Shown here in pieces: positions 26,648-35,475 of a stretch of 57,848 bases of DNA. Position 1 is the first letter of the stretch, and each line of letters opens with the position of its first letter. The DNA lies in NCBI GenBank assembly GCA_022772675.1, contig JALEZW010000053.1, positions 1 through 57,848 on the forward strand. Direction: 5' to 3'. The notes beneath the pieces are model-generated. The model did not search any database. It was not told the DNA's origin and was given only the letters and a program-made list of their open reading frames with translations. Source of the stretch: Agathobacter sp. (GTDB lineage: Bacteria > Bacillota > Clostridia > Lachnospirales > Lachnospiraceae). The position numbers were made by a program, and so were the translations under genes.

Positions 26648-28534
26648 ATGAATATACAGTTTCAGATATGCGGGTTATGTATCTTATTTTTATTAATCAT
26701 TTTTTACAAAAGCCACAAGAACCTTGAGTTATACAAGGAAAAGGTTTTCTATTCCGTGTTGTGTATTATCACGGGGAGCCTGATTTTAGATATTCTTTCA
26801 CTTGTGATGATTCATTACAGGCACAATCTGCCAGCTTTTTTCGTGAATTTTATCTGTAAAACCTATATTGTTTCTTTGATCTTTGGGGCATGCGCAGCCT
26901 TTCTTTATGTCTGGGCGGATCTGTCATCTGAGGTAACCCACAGAAAGATTGTTTCCCGTTCAATGCTGGTGCTGCTTACGGAGAGTATAGTGGTATATGT
27001 CATTCCTATTTATATTTTTGAGGAGGGAAGAATTACATATACCTATGGACCGGCTACCATAGCAGTATATATCTTTACAGTGACCTATATACTCCTGACT
27101 CTTGGATTCACTTTCCACTACCGGGAAAAAATCAATAAAAGAAGAATGTTTGCCATAGTACTCTGGATGTTTATCTGGATGGGAAGTGCTGTGATTCAGT
27201 TTTGCCACCCTGAGATTCTTGCGGTGGGTTTTTCCGGGGCTATCGGAACCCTGGTGTTATTTGTGGTGATTGAAAATCCGGAGGCAAATCTGGACCGGAC
27301 ACTGGGGTGTTTTAATTCCTATGCACTGGTTGAATATATCAGCCAGTTTTATGCAGAAAAAAAGAATTTCTGTGTCCTGGAAATCTCTTTTGAAAATCAG
27401 GAGCTGCTGGAAAAAAACAGTATGGATGCCTATGAGATTATGAAGAGTGTTCTTCATATTTTAAAAAATTATGAAAGTATTCTTGTGTTTAAAAATATCA
27501 GCTTCAGTCTTGTTTTAATCAGCAGGACACCGGAAAATTTAAGGGCAGCCGGGAGAGAAATTTTTACCTATTTCAAAGACACCGATGTGCTGGATAAAAG
27601 TGTTTCTTTTATCATGACAGAAAAAACCGATGTATTTTCCGGCATGGAAGAACTGGACCGTTTTCTTGTATTTGCCAGAAAGGAATATGAGGACGAAAAG
27701 GGGATCATGATTGAAACAAATGAAAAAATGGTTGAAAAGTTCAAGGAACAGTACTCCATTGGCCGGGAGATTGAAAATGCACTGGCAGAGGACCGGGTGG
27801 AGGTTTTCTTGCAGCCAATTTATTCCAATCATAGTAAGGCATTTACCTCGGCAGAGGCACTGGTCAGAATTCGAAAGGAAGATGGCAGTATGCTTTCTCC
27901 GGGTGTTTTTATTCCGGTTGCAGAGGAAAACGGGCAGATTTTAGAACTTGGTGAGCGCGTGTTTGAAAAGGTGTGTGCCTTTTTACGGGATACGGATGCA
28001 GTAAAAATGGGAATCCACTATATAGAAGTTAACCTTTCTGTGGTTCAGTGTGAAAAGGAAAATCTGGCGGAACGGCTGATTTCCATTATCGAGAAATATC
28101 AGATCAGACCGGAGTGGATTAACCTGGAAATTACGGAGACTGCATCGATTAAGGCAAGAAAGTCCCTGCTTTATAATATGAACAGGCTGATTGAGTATGG
28201 CTTTTCCTTTTCTCTGGATGATTTCGGAAAGGGAGAATCAAATCTGATGTATGTGGTGGAGATGCCGGTTTCCATTATCAAGCTGGATTATGATATATCC
28301 AAGGCTTTTTTTCAGAATCCAAAAGCGCAGCATGTGGTACGGGCTGTTGTTGGGATGGCGCATGACATGAAGCTTAATGTTGTTGCGGAAGGAATTGAGC
28401 AGCAGGAAGAGATCGATGCCATGGAGCAGGAAGAAATTGATTATATTCAGGGATATTTCTATTCCAGACCCATTCCAATGGAAGATTTTCTGAATTTCAT
28501 CAGAAATGCACCTTCCTGCGAAGGGAAACGGTGA
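26648..28534 (+). CDS. Membrane c-di-GMP phosphodiesterase: 7 TM, degenerate GGDEF, EAL
   Basis: 628 residues. Seven membrane helices (about 5-215) form a sensor module. A GGDEF-like region (about 220-370) lacks the GGDEF signature, so no cyclase activity is expected. The EAL domain (about 380-620) keeps its catalytic set: EALVRIR, the Asn in EVNLSVVQ, the Glu in LEITETAS, DDFGKGESNL, the Lys in IIKLDYD, AEGIEQ and the Gln in IQGYFYSRP. Active hydrolysis of c-di-GMP is therefore likely. It follows the small 48-residue gene and precedes pgi, which has its own promoter. c-di-GMP often controls type IV pili, and a pilus-like operon lies about 4 kb upstream, but that link is inference. Confidence 0.88.
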   Translation: MNIQFQICGLCILFLLIIFYKSHKNLELYKEKVFYSVLCIITGSLILDILSLVMIHYRHNLPAFFVNFICKTYIVSLIFGACAAFLYVWADLSSEVTHRKIVSRSMLVLLTESIVVYVIPIYIFEEGRITYTYGPATIAVYIFTVTYILLTLGFTFHYREKINKRRMFAIVLWMFIWMGSAVIQFCHPEILAVGFSGAIGTLVLFVVIENPEANLDRTLGCFNSYALVEYISQFYAEKKNFCVLEISFENQELLEKNSMDAYEIMKSVLHILKNYESILVFKNISFSLVLISRTPENLRAAGREIFTYFKDTDVLDKSVSFIMTEKTDVFSGMEELDRFLVFARKEYEDEKGIMIETNEKMVEKFKEQYSIGREIENALAEDRVEVFLQPIYSNHSKAFTSAEALVRIRKEDGSMLSPGVFIPVAEENGQILELGERVFEKVCAFLRDTDAVKMGIHYIEVNLSVVQCEKENLAERLISIIEKYQIRPEWINLEITETASIKARKSLLYNMNRLIEYGFSFSLDDFGKGESNLMYVVEMPVSIIKLDYDISKAFFQNPKAQHVVRAVVGMAHDMKLNVVAEGIEQQEEIDAMEQEEIDYIQGYFYSRPIPMEDFLNFIRNAPSCEGKR

Positions 28535-28554
28535 CCGCAGGGAAAAGAACAGGC

Positions 28555-28583
28555 TTGCAGATATAAAAAAATCATAGTATAAT
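28555..28583 (+). promoter_or_regulatory. Promoter of pgi
   Basis: TTGCAG at 28555-28560 and TATAAT at 28578-28583, spacing 17 bp. Transcription would start near 28590, which argues against the in-frame start at 28590 and for the start at 28638. Confidence 0.85.
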
Positions 28584-28637
28584 GGCTAAATGAAAAGATT
28601 TATGAAGAAATTTTACGATTTTATGGAGGAATCAATC

Positions 28638-30218
28638 ATGGTTACTTGGAAGAATTTGGACACAGTTCAGGCATACGATGAACTGACTAAGGTGGCACAG
28701 GTGAATCTTGCAGAGGTTATGTCAGGTGCCAGCGGTGCAGAGCGCGTGAAAAAATACAGTGTTCCCATGGCAGAGGGACTTTCTTATAATTTTGCTGCAA
28801 AGCAGGTGGATGATCAGGTACTTGCTGGACTTTCGAAGCTGGCAGAGGAGACACAGCTGACAGAGAAATTCGAGGCACTCTATAATGGGGAGGTCATCAA
28901 TACCGGTGAGAAGCGTATGGTACTTCATCATATGACCAGAGGCCAGCTGGGAGATGCTGTTGTGGCTGACGGTGTGGACAAGCGTGAATTTTATGTTAAG
29001 CAGCAGGAGCGGATTGCAGACCTTGCAAACAAGGTGCACAGCGGTGAAATCACCAATGCAGCCGGTGAGAAGTTTACAACTGTTGTTCAGATCGGTATCG
29101 GAGGAAGTGACCTTGGTCCTCGTGCCATGTATCTTGCACTTGAGAACTGGGCAAAAGTTCAGGGAACCTTTAAGATGGAAGCAAAGTTTATCAGCAATGT
29201 AGACCCGGATGACGCTTCCGCAGTATTAAATTCCATTGATGTTGCACATTCTCTGTTTATTCTGGTATCCAAGTCCGGTACCACATTAGAGACATTGACC
29301 AATGAGTCTTTTGTAAAAGATGCCTTAAAGAATGCGGGATTAGATCCTGCAAAGCATATGATTGCTGTTACCAGTGAGACTTCTCCCCTTGCAAAGAGTG
29401 ATGATTATCTGGAAGCCTTTTACATGGATGATTATATCGGAGGCCGTTATTCCTCTACATCTGCAGTTGGCGGTGCAGTTTTGTCCCTGGCATTTGGACC
29501 GGAAGTATTTGCTGAATTCTTAGATGGTGCTGCAGAAGAGGATAAGCTGGCTAAGAATAAGGAACTGCTTAAAAACCCTGCAATGCTGGATGCCTTAATC
29601 GGTGTATATGAGCGCAACGTATTAGGATACAATACGACAGCCATTCTGCCCTATTCACAGGCATTAAGCCGTTTCCCGGCACATCTGCAGCAGCTTGATA
29701 TGGAGTCCAACGGAAAGTCTGTTAACCGTTTTGGAGAGCCGGTCAGCTACCCGACAGGTCCGGTTATCTTCGGTGAACCTGGTACAAACGGACAGCATTC
29801 TTTCTATCAGTTACTGCATCAGGGAACTGATATTATCCCGCTTCAGTTCGTTGGTTTTAAGAACAGCCAGATGGCAAATGATGTTGTCATTCAGGACAGC
29901 ACAAGCCAGCAGAAGCTGTGTGCGAATGTGGCTGCACAGATTGTTGCTTTTGCATGTGGAAAAGTAGATGAAGACCGCAATAAGAATTTTGAGGGCGGTC
30001 GTCCTTCCAGCATCATTATTGGAGACCAGTTAAATCCGAAGACACTTGGAGCACTTTTAGCTCATTACGAGAATAAAGTAATGTTCCAGGGCTTTGTATG
30101 GAACGTCAACAGTTTTGACCAGGAGGGTGTACAGCTTGGAAAGGTTCTGGCAAAGCGTGTGCTGGCTCATGAGACAGAGGGAGCATTAAAAGAATTTAGT
30201 GATTTACTGAATATTTAA
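28638..30218 (+). CDS. pgi: Glucose-6-phosphate isomerase
   Basis: Interconverts glucose-6-phosphate and fructose-6-phosphate at the top of glycolysis. 526 residues. IGIGGSDLGPRAMY, the phosphate loop SKSGTTLETLTNES, GGRYSSTSAVGG and the catalytic GTNGQHSFYQLLHQGTD are all present, and the C-terminal Lys stretch NSFDQEGVQLGK matches the family. ATG 28638 follows GGAGGA; 16 further in-frame residues upstream would begin at the transcription start. Codon bias is strong. A perfect hairpin terminator follows. Confidence 0.95.
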   Translation: MVTWKNLDTVQAYDELTKVAQVNLAEVMSGASGAERVKKYSVPMAEGLSYNFAAKQVDDQVLAGLSKLAEETQLTEKFEALYNGEVINTGEKRMVLHHMTRGQLGDAVVADGVDKREFYVKQQERIADLANKVHSGEITNAAGEKFTTVVQIGIGGSDLGPRAMYLALENWAKVQGTFKMEAKFISNVDPDDASAVLNSIDVAHSLFILVSKSGTTLETLTNESFVKDALKNAGLDPAKHMIAVTSETSPLAKSDDYLEAFYMDDYIGGRYSSTSAVGGAVLSLAFGPEVFAEFLDGAAEEDKLAKNKELLKNPAMLDALIGVYERNVLGYNTTAILPYSQALSRFPAHLQQLDMESNGKSVNRFGEPVSYPTGPVIFGEPGTNGQHSFYQLLHQGTDIIPLQFVGFKNSQMANDVVIQDSTSQQKLCANVAAQIVAFACGKVDEDRNKNFEGGRPSSIIIGDQLNPKTLGALLAHYENKVMFQGFVWNVNSFDQEGVQLGKVLAKRVLAHETEGALKEFSDLLNI

Positions 30219-30290
30219 TTTTTGGATTCTCTGATTTCAGAGGACTCGGATGGAGCAATCTCCACATATATGAGTATTGTTATAAACATG

Positions 30291-30326
30291 AAAAACAGGA
30301 ACTGCAAATTGCAGTTCCTGTTTTTT
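30291..30326 (+). terminator. Terminator after pgi
   Basis: A nearly perfect palindrome (AAAAACAGGAACTGCAA with its complement) centred at 30308, ending in T6. Its A/T flanks make it bidirectional. Confidence 0.92.
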
Positions 30327-30361
30327 ACACAAAATCTGTTGCGTATCCTGATTTAAAATTT

Positions 30362-30391
30362 AATGAGGGGCAAGGTGCTTTGCCCCTCATT
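30362..30391. repeat. Short palindrome of the TGAG-CAAAAGGTA family
   Basis: A perfect 12-bp stem, 30362-30373 with 30380-30391, loop GGTGCT. It is followed by TTGATACA, exactly as in the copy at 40095. It lies between the convergent pgi and aldolase genes. Confidence 0.75.
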
Positions 30392-30406
30392 TGATACAGG
30401 AAAGTT

Positions 30407-31378
30407 TTATTTATCCAGTAAATCCGTATAAAATGCTGCGTAATCAGTTCTTTTTTCCTTTGTAAAATCAATGGCAGCAGATGGATGCTGGTTTAATCTT
30501 CCGGTCAGAAGATATGGGATATCGTAACCCCAGACTGCACCACTTTCTTTCAGAGGAAGCATATGTTCCTCCAGAAATTTAAGAACCGGGAAGACATTGT
30601 ATTTTGGATTTTTCAGGAAGTTAAGGAGCAGCTCCATGGCACAGTTTCCGGCACCGCGTCCCATGGACATCATTGTGGCATCCAGATAGCTGACACCGCG
30701 GGCAGCAGCTTCAATGGTATTTGCAAAGGCCAGCTGCTGGTTATTATGGGCATGCATACCGATAAACATGCCATATTTATCTGCCACCTCCAGATATTTA
30801 TCTGCAACGGCACGAATCTGTTCCGGATAAAGTGCCCCGTAGCTGTCAACAATATAGATTCCATCAGCCCCGCTTTTTCCTACCATCTCAAGTGCCTGGT
30901 CAATGTCGGCTTCCTTTGCATTGGAGATGGCCATAATGTTACAGGTTACGGTGTAGCCTTTGTTCTTGGCATCCTCAATCATTTCAATGGCAGCCGGCAT
31001 CTGGTGTACATAGGTTGCCACGCGGATGATATCAATGACACTGTCTTTTCTGTCGATGATATCTTTCTTGTAGTCACAGCGGCCTACATCTGCCATAACG
31101 GATATTTTCATGTCAGAATTGTTATCTCCCACGATAGAGCGGATGGACTCCTCATCACAGAATTTCCACTTTCCGAATTTATTGACATCGAACAGCTCCT
31201 TGGATGCCTTGTAACCAAATTCCATGACGTCGATGCCTGCCTTTACGTTGGTGCGGTAAAGGGCATTGATAAAATCGTCGGTAAACATAAAGTTGTTCAC
31301 CAGCCCTCCGTCACGAATGGTTGCGTCCAATACCCGAATATCGGAACGTGCTGTCATTAAGTCTCCTTTTTGAGCCAT
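30407..31378 (-). CDS. DRE-TIM-type (HMGL-like) aldolase
   Basis: 323-residue TIM-barrel enzyme. VLDATIRDGGLVNNF near the start holds the Arg-Asp metal motif, DSYGALYP the strand-6 region, and MHAHNNQQLAF the metal-binding His pair. These mark the HMG-CoA lyase / 4-hydroxy-2-oxovalerate aldolase superfamily, which makes or breaks C-C bonds at 2-oxo acids with a divalent metal. The short length without the LeuA C-terminal regulatory domain favours aldolase or lyase over isopropylmalate synthase. The substrate is unknown. Two starts have ribosome sites: ATG 31378 (AGGAGG upstream) and ATG 31357 (AAGGAG upstream, lying inside the longer form). Confidence 0.8.
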   Translation of the reverse strand: MAQKGDLMTARSDIRVLDATIRDGGLVNNFMFTDDFINALYRTNVKAGIDVMEFGYKASKELFDVNKFGKWKFCDEESIRSIVGDNNSDMKISVMADVGRCDYKKDIIDRKDSVIDIIRVATYVHQMPAAIEMIEDAKNKGYTVTCNIMAISNAKEADIDQALEMVGKSGADGIYIVDSYGALYPEQIRAVADKYLEVADKYGMFIGMHAHNNQQLAFANTIEAAARGVSYLDATMMSMGRGAGNCAMELLLNFLKNPKYNVFPVLKFLEEHMLPLKESGAVWGYDIPYLLTGRLNQHPSAAIDFTKEKRTDYAAFYTDLLDK

Positions 31379-31509
31379 TTTTAATTTCCTCCTGATTATT
31401 TATTTCTTTTCAGTTCCACCCCTATTGGCAAAATTGGATAATAAATCTGATTTGACGGGGAATGATGAACTGTATTGTTTTCCACTTTAACGCCTTAACG
31501 CACGTAAGT

Positions 31510-31539
31510 ATATAATAACACAAATTGAAGAAAATGCAA
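31510..31539 (-). promoter_or_regulatory. Promoter of the aldolase gene
   Basis: On the minus strand TTGCAT (complement of 31534-31539) and TTATAT (complement of 31510-31515), spacing 18 bp, about 130 bases before the start codon. Confidence 0.55.
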
Positions 31540-31546
31540 GTAAAAC

Positions 31547-31575
31547 TTTACTTTTTCTCCGGTCACTAATATAAT
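31547..31575 (+). promoter_or_regulatory. Promoter of the MraY-like gene
   Basis: TTTACT at 31547-31552 and a perfect TATAAT at 31570-31575, spacing 17 bp, 33 bases before the start codon. Confidence 0.7.
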
Positions 31576-31607
31576 GAACAGGGGTCAGGTACCCGAAGGA
31601 GGATAAA

Positions 31608-32570
31608 ATGATTTATTTATTAGGAAATTACGAGCAGGCAGTGATTGCATTTTTGGGTGTGCTTTTTGCCTTTGCAGTTACTTGTATTGCGATTGCGAAG
31701 CTGAACCGTTTTCTGCCGAAGGATATGGGAAGACAATATGCCCACGACGGTGCGCTTTCAGCAGGAAAGCCGCGGGGCGCAGGTATTATTTTTGTGCTGG
31801 TATTTGTGGCAGCGGCATTGTTGTTTGGTAAAATGAACAGGGAGATTTTCTTCTATTTAATTTTAATTGTAGTGGAAATGTTTACCGGATTTTTTGATGA
31901 TGCGGCTGATAAACCCTGGGGAGAATACTTAAAAGGTTTTCTGGATCTGGTGGTTGCAGTGGTGGCAGCACTGGTATTTCTGCACTACAATACCAGTGAA
32001 ATTACATTTGCACTGACAGGGACAGTGGTTACAATTCCACCGGTGGTGTTTGCGTTTCTTACGGTGATTCTGGTATGGGCATCCATTAATGTTACAAACT
32101 GTTCGGATGGAGTGGATGGACTTTCCGGAACACTTACCATCATCACACTTATGACGATTTTTGTACTGGATAATCTGCTTCAGATTACGGATAATTTTAA
32201 TTACTGTATTTTATTATTTTCCGTATGCCTTTTGGGATATCTGTGGTATAATGCGACACCCAGCAAGCTGCTGATGGGCGATGCGGGTTCCAGGGCAATG
32301 GGAATCTTTATTGCAATTGCAGTGCTTAAGCTGCACAGTCCGTTTTTATATCTGCTGGTAGCTGCAGTACTCATTGTGGATGGAGGCCTGGGACTGATCA
32401 AGGTATCCCTGCTTCGTTTTTTAAAAATACATATTTTGAAGAACGTAGTTACTCCGATTCATGATCATGTGCGTAAAAAGATGGGCTGGTCCAATGCACA
32501 GGTGGTATTTCGATTTGCAATCATTCAGATCGTAATCTCACTTGCTGTAATATATCTTGTGATGATGTAA
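31608..32570 (+). CDS. mraY: MraY-like phospho-MurNAc-pentapeptide transferase
   Basis: Integral-membrane PNPT-family enzyme that loads a sugar phosphate on undecaprenyl phosphate; MraY makes lipid I. 320 residues with about ten helices. MraY/WecA landmarks: KPRGAGIIF, the metal motif FFDDAADK near 99, the active-site loop NVTNCSDGVDGLSGT near 162, GDAGSRAMG near 222, and the cytoplasmic motif PIHDHVRKKMGWSNAQVVFRF. The HDH motif and VVFRF fit MraY better than WecA. It stands alone, far from any mur or fts gene, so it may be the sole MraY or a paralogue. ATG 31608 follows AAGGAGGA. Confidence 0.85.
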   Translation: MIYLLGNYEQAVIAFLGVLFAFAVTCIAIAKLNRFLPKDMGRQYAHDGALSAGKPRGAGIIFVLVFVAAALLFGKMNREIFFYLILIVVEMFTGFFDDAADKPWGEYLKGFLDLVVAVVAALVFLHYNTSEITFALTGTVVTIPPVVFAFLTVILVWASINVTNCSDGVDGLSGTLTIITLMTIFVLDNLLQITDNFNYCILLFSVCLLGYLWYNATPSKLLMGDAGSRAMGIFIAIAVLKLHSPFLYLLVAAVLIVDGGLGLIKVSLLRFLKIHILKNVVTPIHDHVRKKMGWSNAQVVFRFAIIQIVISLAVIYLVMM

Positions 32571-32578
32571 AAAATGAT

Positions 32579-32602
32579 GTGAGTGTCAAAAGTACTTTTG
32601 AC
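32579..32602. repeat. Palindrome between two convergent genes
   Basis: GTCAAAAGTACTTTTGAC (32585-32602) is a perfect 18-base palindrome preceded by GTGAGT. It resembles the palindromes at 9957 and 40095 and could act as a bidirectional terminator. Confidence 0.65.
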
Positions 32603-32633
32603 CATTATATCAAAATATGCTTTTCTGTGGCAG

Positions 32634-33677
32634 CTATACGCGCCGCCGCAGGAAAGCATATAATTTTTCTATATGAAATGGTTTTCCCTGTACTGCCTGT
32701 ACTTTTAACCGGTTTTCTTCGCTGAAGCCTACCAGGATATTGTGGTTTGCTTCTGCAAGATAGTCCATGATACCATCGATATCCGATTTGGTATTTTTCG
32801 GACAGGTGATGTACAGGTGTTTATTTGCTGTAATGTGCATCGTATAGGAGATGCTGAAATGATACCACAGGAATTTATGGAGGGTAGAGTGTTTATAAAT
32901 CCATAGGATTTCCTGAATCGGTACGATGGCATTTCCATAGGGGGATGTCATGATAAAATAGTGTTCGGTAATGAACATATCCTCTGTTGCCAGCTGGGGG
33001 AGGGTGGCAAGCTCTTCTTCAGCCTCGGCGAGAATCTCTTTCGGATGTCCGAATACAATGAGGTTCTGGCAGGCCGGCGCAAGTACCGGAAAACGGATGA
33101 AAAGAGCACAGACGATCAGATACAGCAGGGTATAGATCATAGTGCCAAAGTAGAGCATAAACAACAGAATGGTCATTACTTTGTGGTAATCCGGTTCGCT
33201 GAAATAACAGGAGGACAGTTGGGCAGTAATTCCTTTTTCCGTCCAGTCCAGATCCTCTGCAAGTTTTGTCAGCAGTGTCTGATAGGATTCTTTTCCTTTC
33301 AGAATCTGTCCGGTCACCGTCAGCTTATCAATGGAGGGAAGACCCTCTTCACAGGTATGTGGTGTTAACAGAATGATACTGCACTGACCATTACGGGTGG
33401 TATAATAGTAGTAGCCCCGGGTCTGGCCATAGGCTTCACTGGTATAACCGCTGAATTTCAGGTTGTGGAGTGTTGTCCGGACATAGCGGTCCCTTGCGGA
33501 AAAAGAAGCTTCAAAGCTTGTGTTTTCAGACAGCTGTTTCGGGAGCAGCATGTCATGTAATGGAAATAAAAGCCACAGTATCAGAAGCAAAAGAAGATAT
33601 AATATTGGAGAAAAGAGCCTTTTTTTATAAAAGGCCCGGATATTTTTTGATATATAGTGATCGTAATTTTCAGGCAT
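32634..33677 (-). CDS. Two-helix membrane protein, unknown
   Basis: 347 residues, no family recognised. A first membrane helix (about 23-43, SPILYLLLLLILWLLFPL) is followed by an outer domain of about 115 residues (ENTSFEASFSARDRYVR to YFSEPDYHK), a second long hydrophobic region (about 167-195), and a cytoplasmic C-terminal domain with LIVFGHPKEILAEAEEELA and YITCPKNTKSDIDGIMDYL that could be PH-like. The in-frame start at 33701 lacks a ribosome site; ATG 33677 has GGAAGGA. It is monocistronic and convergent with mraY. Confidence 0.7.
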   Translation of the reverse strand: MPENYDHYISKNIRAFYKKRLFSPILYLLLLLILWLLFPLHDMLLPKQLSENTSFEASFSARDRYVRTTLHNLKFSGYTSEAYGQTRGYYYYTTRNGQCSIILLTPHTCEEGLPSIDKLTVTGQILKGKESYQTLLTKLAEDLDWTEKGITAQLSSCYFSEPDYHKVMTILLFMLYFGTMIYTLLYLIVCALFIRFPVLAPACQNLIVFGHPKEILAEAEEELATLPQLATEDMFITEHYFIMTSPYGNAIVPIQEILWIYKHSTLHKFLWYHFSISYTMHITANKHLYITCPKNTKSDIDGIMDYLAEANHNILVGFSEENRLKVQAVQGKPFHIEKLYAFLRRRV

Positions 33678-33744
33678 GAACGATTCCTTCCATATCATCA
33701 TATTGCTAGATTCAAGTTACTGTTCAAACAACATCGGAGTACTG

Positions 33745-33772
33745 TGGACAGTAACCTGAGATTAAGTATAAT
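33745..33772 (+). promoter_or_regulatory. Promoter before the methyltransferase-hslO-nadE run
   Basis: TGGACA at 33745-33750 and TATAAT at 33767-33772, spacing 16 bp, leaving a leader of about 75 bases. Confidence 0.65.
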
Positions 33773-33851
33773 GGTTTCCGGGAAAATAATCAACCTTGCT
33801 TTTAAAGGGTAATATTGTTAAGATGATAGGAGAGTCAAAGGAGGCATAAAA

Positions 33852-34592
33852 ATGGATGCATATACAGGTTTTGCACAGGTTTATGACATGTTCATGGATA
33901 ATGTGCCCTATGACAGCTGGTGCAGTTATATCTGCCGGGTATTGAAAGAACATGGAATTACAGATGGACCGGTTCTGGATCTGGGCTGTGGAACCGGAGA
34001 AATGACCAGACGCATGTGTGCAAAAGGATACGATATGACAGGAGTGGATGCTTCCGTGGAGATGCTTCAGGAGGCACTGGACAAGCAGACAGATCCTCCT
34101 GTTTTGTATCTCCTGCAGGAAATGCAGGGGCTTGAGCTGGACGGCTGTGTGCGGGCGGTAATCAGCACCTGTGACTGTCTGAATTATATTTTGGAAGAGG
34201 AAGAACTGATGGAGACATTCCGGCATGTAGCAGACTGTCTGGAATCCGGAGGAATTTTCCTTTTTGATATGAATACGGATTACAAATACCGGGAACTTTT
34301 GGGAGAGCATACATTTGCCGAAAGCAGACCGGAAGGCTCTTTTATCTGGGAAAATTATTATGATGAGGAGTCCTCTGTAAATGAATATGACCTGACACTT
34401 TTTATTCCGGAGACAGAAGAACTTTACCGGAGGTATACAGAGACGCATTTGCAGAAAAACTATAAAGAAAAGCAGATAATCAATTTTCTAAAACAGGCAG
34501 GATTTGTCTGCGAGGGAGTTTATCATGATTATACAAAGGAGGCTGTGCGTCCGGACAGTGAGCGCATGACCTTTGTAGCAAAAAAGAGATAA
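33852..34592 (+). CDS. Class I SAM-dependent methyltransferase
   Basis: 246 residues. Motif I is VLDLGCGTGEMTRRM near 41; motif II MTGVDASVEMLQEA and STCDCLNYI near 102 follow. The C-terminal part has an antiparallel sheet typical of small-molecule methyltransferases. The substrate cannot be told. ATG 33852 follows AAAGGAGG. hslO starts 13 bases after its stop and nadE overlaps hslO, so the three are one operon, though no shared pathway is evident. Confidence 0.85.
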   Translation: MDAYTGFAQVYDMFMDNVPYDSWCSYICRVLKEHGITDGPVLDLGCGTGEMTRRMCAKGYDMTGVDASVEMLQEALDKQTDPPVLYLLQEMQGLELDGCVRAVISTCDCLNYILEEEELMETFRHVADCLESGGIFLFDMNTDYKYRELLGEHTFAESRPEGSFIWENYYDEESSVNEYDLTLFIPETEELYRRYTETHLQKNYKEKQIINFLKQAGFVCEGVYHDYTKEAVRPDSERMTFVAKKR

Positions 34593-34605
34593 AGGAGAAT
34601 TTTTT

Positions 34606-35475
34606 ATGGGTGATTATATTGTACGTGCAACTGCAGCAGATTCTGCTATCCGGGCATTTGCAATTACTTCGAGAGAACTGGTGGAGACAGCCAGACAGGA
34701 TCATAACACTTCCCCCATTATGACCGCCGCACTGGGACGACTGCTGTCCGGCGGTGCCATGATGGGAACCATGCTTAAGGGGGAAAAGGATCTTTTAACG
34801 CTGCAGATTCAGTGCAGCGGGCCGGCAAAGGGATTGACGGTTACAGCGGATTCCAAAGGACATGTGAAGGGATTTGCCAGTAATCCGGTTGTGGAGCTGC
34901 CTCCCAATAAGGAGGGACATCTGAATGTTGGCGGTGCGCTGGATCTGGGAATTTTAAGTGTGATCAAGGATATGGGATTAAAGGAGCCATACGTAGGGCA
35001 GTGCCAGCTGCAGACCGGTGAGATTGCCGAGGATCTGACCTATTATTTTGCAACCTCGGAGCAGATACCGTCGGCAGTAGGACTTGGGGTTCTCATGAAT
35101 AAGGACAATACGGTCCGCCAGGCAGGAGGCTTTATTATCCAGTTGATGCCGTTTACCAGTGATGAGGTAATCGAAAAGCTGGAAAAGAAGATTAAAGAGA
35201 TTGATTCTGTCACTATGATGTTAGAACGTGGCCTTTCTCCGGAGGGAATCCTGGATGAGATTTTAGGGGAATTCGGAGTGGAAATTGTGGATACGATTCC
35301 AACAGCCTTTGTCTGCGACTGTTCCAAGGAACGGGTTTCCCGTGCTCTTTCTACCATCAGTAAAAAGGATATGAATGATATCATAAATGATGGCGAGAGT
35401 ATTGAGGTAAAGTGCCAGTTCTGTAATAAGGCATATCAGTTTACTGTGGATGAATTAAAGGAGTTGCGGTCATGA
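34606..35475 (+). CDS. hslO: Redox-activated chaperone Hsp33
   Basis: Cytoplasmic holdase switched on by oxidative unfolding. 289 residues: N-terminal domain with YIVRATAADSAIRAFAI, SGGAMMGTMLKGEKDLLTLQI and GGALDLGILSVIKD, a linker, and the C-terminal zinc redox switch with CDC (FVCDCSKERV) and CQFC (VKCQFCNKAYQF). All four Cys are present, so the switch should work. In an anaerobe this points to defence against oxygen exposure. ATG 34606 follows AAAGGAGA. Its stop overlaps the nadE start by four bases. Confidence 0.95.
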   Translation: MGDYIVRATAADSAIRAFAITSRELVETARQDHNTSPIMTAALGRLLSGGAMMGTMLKGEKDLLTLQIQCSGPAKGLTVTADSKGHVKGFASNPVVELPPNKEGHLNVGGALDLGILSVIKDMGLKEPYVGQCQLQTGEIAEDLTYYFATSEQIPSAVGLGVLMNKDNTVRQAGGFIIQLMPFTSDEVIEKLEKKIKEIDSVTMMLERGLSPEGILDEILGEFGVEIVDTIPTAFVCDCSKERVSRALSTISKKDMNDIINDGESIEVKCQFCNKAYQFTVDELKELRS

